Positions 25,544-33,435 of a stretch of 64,000 nt of DNA are shown here, in pieces (the stretch's first letter is position 1; the number at the start of each line of letters is the position of its first letter). Made by a program: the position numbers and the translations under genes. The stretch is from Terriglobia bacterium (lineage in GTDB: Bacteria > Acidobacteriota > Terriglobia > Acidiferrales > UBA7541): the NCBI GenBank assembly GCA_020073485.1, contig JAIQFB010000010.1, positions 1 to 64,000 on the forward strand, read 5' to 3'. Under the pieces are notes generated by a model that worked only from the letters and a program-made list of their open reading frames with translations, did not search any database and was not told the origin of the DNA.

Positions 25544-26373
25544 GAGGTTTTGGCTGGATTCGATACCAGGCGATGACGAACCATGCGCACCACATGCAGC
25601 GTCAGCCCGCTCACCACAAAAATGGTCGCGATCAACATCAACACCACTTCGGAATTCATCACAATCAGGCCGATCAGCAGGCCGATGAGAACAATCAGCA
25701 GCGACGGCCTGCGCCGGGCCATGGGCATTTCCTTGAAGCTGCGGTAGCGCACCGTGCTGGACATCAGGGCCGCGTCTCCGACCACGATCAGCATCCAGAA
25801 AATCGACCAGCGCCAGTCTTCAATCGGAGATTTTATGGCGTGCACGGTCGCGGCAATCAACCCGGCTGCCGCCGGGCACGGCAGCCCGACAAAATATTTC
25901 GACCCGCTTCCCGGCGCCATTCCCTGAATGTTGAATCGCGCCAGCCGCCAGGCGCAGCAAATCACGAACGACAGTGCCACCCACCATCCGATCGCGTGCA
26001 GGCGCCGGATATCCAGAAATTCGGTCTCGGAAATCCCGCGCACACCCCAGGTAAACGCCAGCGCCGCCGGAGCAATCCCGAAACTGACCATATCGGCGAG
26101 TGAATCGAACTGTTTGCCAAATTCGCTGCTGGTTCCCGTGGCCCGCGCCAAAAATCCATCGAAGGAATCGAACAGGATCGCGATTCCAATGGCCCTTGCC
26201 GCGTTGTCGAGGTCCGTGCCCCCGCCCTTCAGCGTGGCCATGACGGCATAAAAGCCGCAGAGCATGTTGGCCACGGTCATGGAGCTGGGCAAAAGGTAAA
26301 TTCCGCGCCGCAGCTTCAGGTTCGGCCGCCGTGTCCCGGGAAATCCAAGTTCGTGCTGTTCGAAGTCGCTCAT
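25540..26373 (-). CDS. pssA: CDP-diacylglycerol-serine O-phosphatidyltransferase
   Basis: A 277-residue integral membrane enzyme making phosphatidylserine from CDP-diacylglycerol and L-serine. The CDP-alcohol phosphotransferase motif is complete: DSFDGFLARATG, eight residues after AR a Gly, then QFDSLAD. Six to eight hydrophobic helices follow. The ATG at 26373 overlaps the psd stop as ATGA; the frame also allows a GTG two codons earlier. With psd it forms the phosphatidylethanolamine pathway. Confidence 0.92.
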   Translation of the reverse strand: MSDFEQHELGFPGTRRPNLKLRRGIYLLPSSMTVANMLCGFYAVMATLKGGGTDLDNAARAIGIAILFDSFDGFLARATGTSSEFGKQFDSLADMVSFGIAPAALAFTWGVRGISETEFLDIRRLHAIGWWVALSFVICCAWRLARFNIQGMAPGSGSKYFVGLPCPAAAGLIAATVHAIKSPIEDWRWSIFWMLIVVGDAALMSSTVRYRSFKEMPMARRRPSLLIVLIGLLIGLIVMNSEVVLMLIATIFVVSGLTLHVVRMVRHRLVSNPAKTS

Positions 26374-26981
26374 TTCCACCGTGCCAGTGCGCTCGAGCCC
26401 GCCGCAACATGCTGCCCGGGTCGAACCAGAATTTCAACCCGATCCGGAAGCCATATATCCATGCGCGATCCGAAGCGTATCATACCTACGCGTTCGCCCC
26501 GCATTACGGTATCTCCCACCTTTTTCCAGCACAGGATCCGGCGCGCGACCCACCCGGCGATCTGCTTAAAGACCACTTCCCCATGCTCGGTGGCAACATG
26601 GAAGGTATTCTGTTCGTTCTCCGCCGAGGCTCTGCCGCGCATGGCGGCATAGAATTTTCCGGTGCGGTACTCGATGGCCGTGATTTTTCCGGCCACCGGG
26701 GAGCGGTTCACATGCACGTCGAAAATCGAAAGGAACACGCTGATCCTGCGCCCGGGATTGCCGCCCAGCGACTCTTCGACAACCATCATCACGCGGCCGT
26801 CGGCAGGGGAAACGATGGTTAGCGGGTCAGCAGGCGGCGTCCGTTGCGGATCACGAAAAAAGAAAAGGACAAACAGGCCCAGCAAAATGAAAATGCCGCT
26901 CAGCCAAATCCAGTGAAGCCCCGCTGCAACGACGCCCAGCAACAGCGGTACCGCGGCAAATTTATAACCGTCCTTAACCAT
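26370..26981 (-). CDS. psd: Phosphatidylserine decarboxylase (short archaeal/bacterial type)
   Basis: A 203-residue proenzyme that converts phosphatidylserine to phosphatidylethanolamine. Two hydrophobic segments lie in the first 40 residues. The conserved stretches SPADGRV, FDVHVNRSP and RFGSRMDIWLP are visible; self-cleavage between Gly171 and Ser172 would create the pyruvoyl group. Its length fits the short Psd class. I start at the ATG at 26981 (MVKDGYKFA). It is the first gene of the psd-pssA-(Asd-like)-lptE-holA run. Confidence 0.92.
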   Translation of the reverse strand: MVKDGYKFAAVPLLLGVVAAGLHWIWLSGIFILLGLFVLFFFRDPQRTPPADPLTIVSPADGRVMMVVEESLGGNPGRRISVFLSIFDVHVNRSPVAGKITAIEYRTGKFYAAMRGRASAENEQNTFHVATEHGEVVFKQIAGWVARRILCWKKVGDTVMRGERVGMIRFGSRMDIWLPDRVEILVRPGQHVAAGSSALARWK

Positions 26982-27401
26982 GGGGGTCCTTGGCAGGAGG
27001 CAACCGGCGCGCACCTGCCCAGTGCGCAATCATTCTATCTCAATTCCCGGATGTCCCGGAGGTCGGCGAACTATCCGGCTCATTTGGCAGCACAAGAAGA
27101 ATCGTGTGCACAGCGACATCCGCCCGCGGAATCGCCACACCACAATCTCAAGAAAGAGCGTCTACTGGTCACGAGAACTTGCTGATTGTCTCGCCAAAGG
27201 CGCATCTGGTGGCTTTGCAACAGTCCGAATGTCGGGTGCGTGGTGTTAAGTTGTATCCGAAGCCTAAATCGACACTTACTTAATGTCCCACATTCCGAGA
27301 ACCCCGTTTATCAGGCGCTATCCAGTTTGAGTAGGGATTGGAATCACTTCCGGGTGCGCCGTGATCCGCGCACAATCCGCCAAGGTTAAGAGGCGATCGT
27401 T
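26982..27401. other. Intergenic region upstream of psd
   Basis: About 420 bases between the psd operon and the 3' end of the ABC permease gene. Short plus-strand frames show no domain. It must hold the psd operon promoter, but I cannot single out a convincing one. Confidence 0.45.
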
Positions 27402-28184
27402 CTAAACCGAGGCCGGCCACTTGAGCAAGCTCAAAATGAACATAGCCGCCGAGATGATGACGATGACGGCTCCCGGACTGAATTGTGGCAGCAGGTAGTG
27501 GGTCACAGCGAAACCCGATCCAACGGCCACTACGCTGGCAAGACAGGAGACGACCAGAAAGTGCGATAGATCACTCGTTAGCCTCCGGCCCGTAGTCGCA
27601 GGGATAATTATCAACGCTCCGGCAAGCAGCGCGCCCAGGAATCGCAGTCCGACAAGAACTGACAGGCTGAACACCAATAGGAAATAGAGATTTAATCTTT
27701 CTAGCTTCACACCAGTCGCCGCGGCCAATTCAGGCGCGAACAGTCCCAAGATCAACTCGTCCTTAAATCGGAAAACAACCAAGATAATGATGAAGACCGC
27801 GCAGACTCCAAGCAAGAACGCCAGGAGCGAGAGATCCTCGAACCGCCCAAACAACGCCTCAACAAGGTCCTCTTTCGGCGTCAAAACGGCGCCTATTGCG
27901 ACTGACCCGGCGAATACCACTCCAATCACGGCCTCAGTCGCGAGGCCCGTTTGCTTTTGTAATTGCCAGATCAGCAGCGTACCCAGGAAAAGGGTCGCTG
28001 CTCCGCCAATCAGCGGATTAAAGCCCAAAAGAAATGCCAGACCCAGTCCTGGAAGCGCTACATGCGAGATGACATCGCTGGCTAAGAGCATCCGTTTCAT
28101 GAGCGCAATGCTGCCGACAAGGCCCGCGGCAATAGCAAAGAGCAGGGCCAGCACGAACGCATAGATTTCGCCTGAATGAAACAT
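27402..28184 (-). CDS. ABC-3 family metal permease (ZnuB/MntB-like)
   Basis: A 260-residue permease with eight or nine hydrophobic segments. Family signatures are visible: ALMKRMLLASDVISHVALPG near the N-terminus, LGLFAPELAAATGVKLERLN in the middle, and FLGALLAGALIIIPATTGRR towards the C-terminus. Such permeases import Zn2+, Mn2+ or Fe2+. Its ATG is 11 nt after the stop of the ATPase gene. No substrate-binding protein gene is adjacent, so metal specificity cannot be assigned. Base composition looks more A/T-rich than the flanking genes. Confidence 0.88.
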   Translation of the reverse strand: MFHSGEIYAFVLALLFAIAAGLVGSIALMKRMLLASDVISHVALPGLGLAFLLGFNPLIGGAATLFLGTLLIWQLQKQTGLATEAVIGVVFAGSVAIGAVLTPKEDLVEALFGRFEDLSLLAFLLGVCAVFIIILVVFRFKDELILGLFAPELAAATGVKLERLNLYFLLVFSLSVLVGLRFLGALLAGALIIIPATTGRRLTSDLSHFLVVSCLASVVAVGSGFAVTHYLLPQFSPGAVIVIISAAMFILSLLKWPASV

Positions 28185-28195
28185 TCGCTGATCCT

Positions 28196-28897
28196 TTACT
28201 TGTCGTGATGATGCTCGTAGAACTTCAATGGCGCGGAGTAAACAGTTTCTAACGTCTCTGGTGTCAAGATTTCTCTGGGAGGACCAAAACAGGGCTTTCC
28301 CTTGCTGAGGCAGAGCACTTTGGTCGCGGACTGATACACGACACTGAGATCGTGCGAGACGAGAAGAATTGTTAAATGACGCTCGCGCTGCAAGTCTCGG
28401 AGCAATTCGTAAATATGTTCTTCTGCTAACTCGTCGAGACTGGCCGTTGGTTCGTCAAACAGCAGCACATTAGGTTCTCCCAGCAAAGCGAATGCGATCA
28501 GAGCTTTTTGAAACTCTCCTCCGGAGAGTGTCCCGACGCTGGTTTTGAGTAGCTCAGCAGTAAGGCCAACTCTATCTGCAACCGACCGAATATTCTTGGC
28601 GGGGAGTTTCAGTATTCGCGCTTTTGCGGCCAGAAGGTCGTTCACGTGAAGAGGCAACTGCCGATCTGCTGCAATTTTCTGGGGAACGTAGCCTAATTTG
28701 GCATCGGGCGACCATTCAATGACGCCCTCGTATGGCAACAAACTCAGTAGGGCGTGTAGAAGGACCGTCTTGCCAGCGCCGTTTGGTCCAATGATCGCCA
28801 GATTATCACCAGGATTCACCTCGAAGGTCAGATGCTGGATGACCGTCCGATTTGCAAACTTGATCGTGAGATCCCGCACTGAAAGTATAGGCGCCAT
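28196..28897 (-). CDS. ABC transporter ATPase for metal uptake (ZnuC/MntA-like)
   Basis: A 233-residue ATPase partnering the ABC-3 permease. Walker A is GPNGAGKT near 38-45, the signature is TLSGGEFQKA, Walker B is NVLLFDEPTASLDE and the switch His is in LVSHDLS. The C-terminus ends EHHHDK, a histidine cluster possibly sensing or binding the metal. It is the first gene of a two-gene operon. Confidence 0.9.
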   Translation of the reverse strand: MAPILSVRDLTIKFANRTVIQHLTFEVNPGDNLAIIGPNGAGKTVLLHALLSLLPYEGVIEWSPDAKLGYVPQKIAADRQLPLHVNDLLAAKARILKLPAKNIRSVADRVGLTAELLKTSVGTLSGGEFQKALIAFALLGEPNVLLFDEPTASLDELAEEHIYELLRDLQRERHLTILLVSHDLSVVYQSATKVLCLSKGKPCFGPPREILTPETLETVYSAPLKFYEHHHDK

Positions 28898-29482
28898 GTT
28901 TGCATCCGACTCAGCCCCGAACGCAGGGCAGCCGTTGCATTATGGCACCACCATCAGTGGATCACTAGTATGTATGGCAGGCACGAAACACATCATCTAC
29001 CTTGTCTTGTAACGAGCTACGTCGAGAAGGGGCCGGACTCCACATTTCAATTCGAGTCATTAGGCGATAATTCTAGGGTAGTCGCCAACTCGGAAGCTAT
29101 TCTCGGATCGGCACTCCGCGTCGCAAATCGGATAGTGCTTGAAAAGTCGGGTGGTCTCAATGGGTCGGTGCAACACCATCCAACCAGCTGATCTGACAAC
29201 ACTTCCCCCCCCGAGAATCAATCTGCACGGCAGTACTCAATCAGAACCTATACAGAGCGGTGTTCCGTTTGAATCAGCGCTCCCAAACGAAATCAGCCTT
29301 TTAGACTCATACAAGGAAGACTCTGAGAAAGTGTTGCGTCGACCCATTGAGACCACCCCGTTTATGAGGTAGTTCCCAGTACGGTACGCACAGTTGGGAC
29401 CTTAGATCGACCTGCATAGACAGACGGGCGCAACTTCCATCTTAGGCTGAATCACCCGGCCATTTCGCGGCGCGAATTCCGT
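28898..29482. other. Gene-free region with a MITE-like inverted repeat
   Basis: About 585 bases without a credible gene. Its left end should hold the promoter of the metal ABC operon. The right half is dominated by the inverted-repeat element at 29148-29359. Confidence 0.5.
29148..29359. repeat. 212-bp element with 29-nt inverted terminal repeats (MITE-like)
   Basis: The arms 29148-29176 and 29331-29359 are inverted copies matching at 26 of 29 positions without gaps. The core GGTGGTCTCAATGGGTCG is identical. The 154-nt centre encodes nothing recognisable. No clear target duplication is visible at the ends, so it may be a decayed miniature element or a remnant of an insertion sequence. Confidence 0.7.
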
Positions 29483-29713
29483 CTAGACGCCGTGATTCAA
29501 ACGAGTCGCCACGTACCGCTCCATCGCGTCCTTGACGCGCAGTTTCAATTTTTTTAGGGTAACTTCGCGCTGCAGGTCTTCCAGATTCAGGTAGGAGGAG
29601 TGCGAAAGTTGCAGTAACTGCTCTTCGTATTGCGTGTGCTGCTCTACGAGTTTTTGAAACTCCTGGTCATATGTCAGTAGTTGCTCGCGTGTCTGCCGAG
29701 TCAAGGTGGGCAT
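29483..29713 (-). CDS. DUF465-like small coiled-coil protein
   Basis: A 76-residue, highly charged helical protein (LLTYDQEFQKLVEQHTQYEE, then LQREVTLKKLKLRVKDAMER). The layout, with a central turn and a Lys-rich second helix, matches the DUF465/YdcH type. The ATG at 29713 has a strong AGGAGG 7 nt upstream; the longer frame to 29833 is rejected. Function unknown; the gene sits downstream of rimI on the same strand. Confidence 0.72.
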   Translation of the reverse strand: MPTLTRQTREQLLTYDQEFQKLVEQHTQYEEQLLQLSHSSYLNLEDLQREVTLKKLKLRVKDAMERYVATRLNHGV

Positions 29714-29811
29714 TGCCTGCCTCCTGATCGATCCGATTTGTGAATGGGGAGTACATCCTGATTGCAACCTAGCACATTGCAAAACGCCCGCCAAGAGAAA
29801 ATCAACAAAAT

Positions 29812-30297
29812 TTATTCTTCGGTTGATTTCCATTCCATTGTGAACAGCAGCGCGTCCTCAGGCGGGTGCTGGTAGTACTGTTCGCGCCGCCCGCTGGCGG
29901 CAAAGCCATGGAGCTGATAGAGATGGATTGCCGCCTGATTGGAAGCTCGCACTTCCAGGTGCGCGCTCCTTGCGCCGGATTTTCGCACGCGCTGCAGGGT
30001 TTGCCTCACCAGTTGGCCGCCTATCCCGCGGCGACGATGGCCCCGCGCCACGGCCATGTTTAAAATTTCAAATTCGTCCGCAACCGCGCGTCCGATCAGA
30101 AAACCGGCCACGGTGCCGTCCTGTTCCGCAACCCATGCCCATCCCTGCGCCGCGGACTCCAGTAGGCTTTTTTCGGACCAAAGCGAGGCTTCCGGACTTT
30201 TCCGAAGAATGGAGAGAACGGCCGGGACATCGGAGGAAATCATTCCGCGAATGGCAACTGCCGAAGGATCCCGCGCGGACTTACTTCCGGAGCCCAT
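29812..30297 (-). CDS. rimI: GNAT N-acetyltransferase, RimI-like
   Basis: A 161-residue acetyltransferase. The acetyl-CoA binding motif is RGHRRRGIGGQLVRQTL, followed by LEVRASNQAAIHLYQLHGF, the RimI pattern. RimI acetylates the N-terminal Ala of ribosomal protein S18. Its ATG overlaps the tsaB stop by one base (TAATG). tsaB-rimI linkage is common, which supports the assignment, but other protein N-alpha acetylation is possible. Confidence 0.85.
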   Translation of the reverse strand: MGSGSKSARDPSAVAIRGMISSDVPAVLSILRKSPEASLWSEKSLLESAAQGWAWVAEQDGTVAGFLIGRAVADEFEILNMAVARGHRRRGIGGQLVRQTLQRVRKSGARSAHLEVRASNQAAIHLYQLHGFAASGRREQYYQHPPEDALLFTMEWKSTEE

Positions 30298-31022
30298 TAC
30301 CTATCGCTCCAGGCCGCCTCCGCGTCCGATCTGCGAACGTAGTTCGCATCCAGACGTAGCGGGTCGAGCAGGTCGCCGCGCTTGGCTCGTTCAAATGCCA
30401 ACCGCCCAACGGCCGGAGCGAGTGCTTCGGACACGGTTTCGATCCGAATGCCCGGGAGAGACTCCTCAACCAGTCCGCTGGGAAGCAAATTGGGGACCGG
30501 CGAAACAATCGTTGTCCGTCCCAGGTGAACTCTCCCCTTCACCAGATCGATGAACTCCTGTGGAGAAACGATACTCTCTTCGCTCAGTGGTTCCAGGGCG
30601 GCGCCGTTGCTCGCCGGGCGCCGGTAGATGCACCCGAACAACTGCCCCCGGCGGGCATCGAAAAAAGGCGCCAGGATTTGGTCTTTTGCCGGCAAACCCG
30701 CGCAGCCCGCCGTGGATTGCGCGGCAATCGCCTCCAGACCGCTGATGGCCGCGATGGGCTTGTCGTGGATCTCGGCCCAGGCCTTGACCGCAGTCAAGCC
30801 GATGCGCAGCCCCGTAAACGACCCCGGACCCGAGGCCACCGCAAACACGTCGATCTGGTCCAGCGAGAATGACGCGTCCCGTTTCAAGGTTTCCAGATCC
30901 CGAAAAAGGCGCGAGGAATAAGGCGTTTCTTCGTGCCCGGAAACCTCCGCAAGTACCACGCCGTCATGGAGCAGCGCAACGCTTCCGGTTCGAGTACTGG
31001 TGTCGATGGCCAGAATCCGCAT
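30297..31022 (-). CDS. tsaB: tRNA threonylcarbamoyladenosine biosynthesis protein TsaB
   Basis: A 241-residue protein of the actin-like ASKHA fold that supports TsaD in making t6A at position 37 of ANN-decoding tRNAs. The N-terminus MRILAIDTSTRTGSVALL and the segment ASGPGSFTGLRIGLTAVKA are diagnostic. I start at the ATG at 31022; the frame extends 14 codons further without homology. The partner tsaD is about 10 kb away at 41402. Confidence 0.93.
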   Translation of the reverse strand: MRILAIDTSTRTGSVALLHDGVVLAEVSGHEETPYSSRLFRDLETLKRDASFSLDQIDVFAVASGPGSFTGLRIGLTAVKAWAEIHDKPIAAISGLEAIAAQSTAGCAGLPAKDQILAPFFDARRGQLFGCIYRRPASNGAALEPLSEESIVSPQEFIDLVKGRVHLGRTTIVSPVPNLLPSGLVEESLPGIRIETVSEALAPAVGRLAFERAKRGDLLDPLRLDANYVRRSDAEAAWSDR

Positions 31023-31250
31023 GGGGGAGCATATTCTAGCGTAAACGGCGGAAATAGATGGCATAAGAACGCATGGGGGTGGGGGAAAGAAGGTAAAAAT
31101 GTAAAAAAGAGGTAAAAATTTACATGCAATTCAATGACCACTCTCACATCAAAATCTTCCTTAACTTGCTGATTCTAGGAGAAATATGTTGACTTTGGCA
31201 CTCCTGTGATCCAAACTGATTCAAGTTTTCCTCTTAGGGGGCTTCCGACC

Positions 31251-31784
31251 ATGGATTATAAGATGGGTGACAAAGTCGTCTACCCGAACCACGGCGTAGG
31301 GATCATCGAACAGATTAATTTCGGGGTTCTGAACGGAAGGACAGAAAAGTATTACATGCTCAAGATTTTCTCCAGCGGGTTGAAAGTCATGGTCCCTGCC
31401 ACCAACGCGATATCGGTTGGGTTGCGGCCCGTGATTCGAAACGGCGAGACGCTGAAGGTTTTGACCTTTCTGGAAAAGGGCAAGCCCAATTCACATCACG
31501 ATTGGAAACACCGGTTCAAGGAAAATTCCGAACGCATGCGAACCGGCTCTCTGATCGAAGTAGCCGCGGTATTAAAGAGCCTGGTATCGCTCAGCCGCAC
31601 CAAGCCTCTTTCGTTCCGCGAAAAGAAAATGCTCGAACGGGCCAAATTCCTCCTCGTCAGCGAACTCGCCACCGCACGAAACACCTCCCCGGAAACCATG
31701 GAAGACGCACTCATCAAGTCGCTGGCGAAAGCGCGGCTGCAGATGCCTTCTCCCCTGGAAAAATCCGAGACCGTCGAGTTCTAG
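31251..31784 (+). CDS. CarD/CdnL-like transcriptional regulator
   Basis: A 177-residue RNA polymerase-binding protein. The N-terminal CarD_CdnL_TRCF domain begins YKMGDKVVYPNHGVGIIEQI and includes YYMLKIFSSGLKVMVPA. The C-terminal half is helical with RTKPLSFREKKMLERAKFLL, as in CdnL, which stabilises open promoter complexes. I start at the ATG at 31251, behind an AGGGGG. It is divergent from tsaB across a 228-nt, partly A/T-rich region. Mfd in this window carries the same RNA polymerase-interacting fold. Confidence 0.9.
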   Translation: MDYKMGDKVVYPNHGVGIIEQINFGVLNGRTEKYYMLKIFSSGLKVMVPATNAISVGLRPVIRNGETLKVLTFLEKGKPNSHHDWKHRFKENSERMRTGSLIEVAAVLKSLVSLSRTKPLSFREKKMLERAKFLLVSELATARNTSPETMEDALIKSLAKARLQMPSPLEKSETVEF

Positions 31785-31812
31785 AGCCACTTTTTCGCTT
31801 TTCTCAACAGCC

Positions 31813-33435
31813 TCAAGGCGACGGCGCCTTGGGGCTTTTTCTTTTCCCGCGCTGCTTGTTCGCGCTTGCCAATCCCCAGCCGCCGCCTCCCGGTGTTTCA
31901 ATCCGGATTACCGCGCCGGCCGGAACATAGAAAGTGCATTTCGATGGCAGTTTTTGCGTTCGCCCTTCGACGATCAATTCATTCTTGCCTGATTTGCCCG
32001 GCTTGCCTCCCGACAAACCATAGGGCGGGAGTTCCCTTCTATCCGAGAGGATTCCGGCTTGAACGTCGCTGAGGAATTCGATTTCGCGAAGGATCCCGTC
32101 ACCGCCGGAGAATTGCCCTTCTCCCGCCGAGCCCCCGCGCAGAGCGTAGCGCCGAACGCGAACGGGATAAGCGTGTTCGAGAACCTCGGTGGGTGTGTTC
32201 AGCGTGTTGGTCATGTGGCTCTGCGTGGCGCTGGTTCCCGGCGAACCCGGGCCGCCTCCCGTGCCTCCGGCAATCGTCTCGTAGTAGGCGAACGGTTTTC
32301 CAGGGACGCGCCGCGAGTCAATTCCGCCAAAACTCAAATTATTCATCGTTCCCTGGCTCGCCGCGGGAATTCTGGATGGAATCGCCCGGGACAATGCACG
32401 GAGCAATGTGTCCACAATGCGCTGCGAGGTCTCCACGTTTCCGCCGGCGACCGCGGCCGGAGGGCGCGCGTTTACGATTGTTCCTGCCGGGGCTGTCACG
32501 TGGATTGAGCGCATCAGGCCGGACGTGGCCGGCACCTGCTCATCGAGCAGGCAGCGAAACACGTAAAACACCGCCGACCAGGTAATGGCTTCGACGGCGT
32601 TCACGCTGCCGGAGCACTGCGGTGCGCTTCCAGCGAAATCCACTTCGGCGGTTTTCCCGCGAATGCGCAGCGCGACGGCGATGCGTTGCCTCTCGGGCGT
32701 GACGCCGTCATCGTCCAGGAAATCCTCGGCGCGATAAATTCCGTTGGGGATTGCCTCGAGCGTCGCGGCCATCATTCGGGCGGAATAGTCCAGCAGGTGC
32801 CGCCCGTAGGAGATCACATCACGCTTTCCGTATTTGGAGGCCATCTCCAGCAATCGCCGCTCGCCGATGCGGCACGCCGCGATCTGCGCGGTCAAGTCCC
32901 CTTCGCGTTCGCGCGCGGTGCGAACATTGGCGAGAATCAGCGACATCACGTCCTGCGCCACGCGCCCGCGCTGCATGATTTTTACCGGCGGCACGCGCAG
33001 GCCTTCCTGAAAAATCTCGCGCGACATTCCCATCGAACCCGCATTGGCGCCGCCGATGTCCGCGTGGTGCGCGCGGTTGGCGATGTAGAACAGCGGCCGC
33101 GAGGTGCCAGCGGCGTACACCGGCATCACCATCGTCAAATCAGGCAGGTGCGTGCCTCCCGCGTAGGGATCGTTGAGCAGTGCGACGTCCCCCGGGTCGA
33201 GCCGCAGCGCGTGCAACGCCGCCGTCACCGACATGGGCATCGAGCCGAGGTGAACGGGCATGTGATCGCCCATGGCCAGGACCTCACCGGCGGCGTCAAA
33301 CACGGCGCAGGAATAGTCCCGCCGCTCCTTGATATTCGGGGAGAACGCCGACCGGCGCAGCGCCGCGCCCATTTCCTCGGCCACGGAGTGAAAGAGATTC
33401 TTGAAAATTTCCAGCCGGACCGGATCGACGCTCAT
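31813..33435 (-). CDS. hyuB: Hydantoinase/oxoprolinase subunit B (HyuB-like)
   Basis: A 540-residue HyuB-family subunit, partner of the HyuA-like protein in ATP-dependent hydrolysis of hydantoins or 5-oxoproline. Visible family stretches are KERRDYSCAVFDAAGEVLA, LNDPYAGGTHLPD, NRAHHADIGG and GGNVETSQRIVD, with GGTGGGPGSPG near residue 420 and GGGGWG near the C-terminus. The ATG at 33435 overlaps the hyuA stop as ATGA. The substrate cannot be told from sequence. Confidence 0.88.
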   Translation of the reverse strand: MSVDPVRLEIFKNLFHSVAEEMGAALRRSAFSPNIKERRDYSCAVFDAAGEVLAMGDHMPVHLGSMPMSVTAALHALRLDPGDVALLNDPYAGGTHLPDLTMVMPVYAAGTSRPLFYIANRAHHADIGGANAGSMGMSREIFQEGLRVPPVKIMQRGRVAQDVMSLILANVRTAREREGDLTAQIAACRIGERRLLEMASKYGKRDVISYGRHLLDYSARMMAATLEAIPNGIYRAEDFLDDDGVTPERQRIAVALRIRGKTAEVDFAGSAPQCSGSVNAVEAITWSAVFYVFRCLLDEQVPATSGLMRSIHVTAPAGTIVNARPPAAVAGGNVETSQRIVDTLLRALSRAIPSRIPAASQGTMNNLSFGGIDSRRVPGKPFAYYETIAGGTGGGPGSPGTSATQSHMTNTLNTPTEVLEHAYPVRVRRYALRGGSAGEGQFSGGDGILREIEFLSDVQAGILSDRRELPPYGLSGGKPGKSGKNELIVEGRTQKLPSKCTFYVPAGAVIRIETPGGGGWGLASANKQRGKRKSPKAPSP

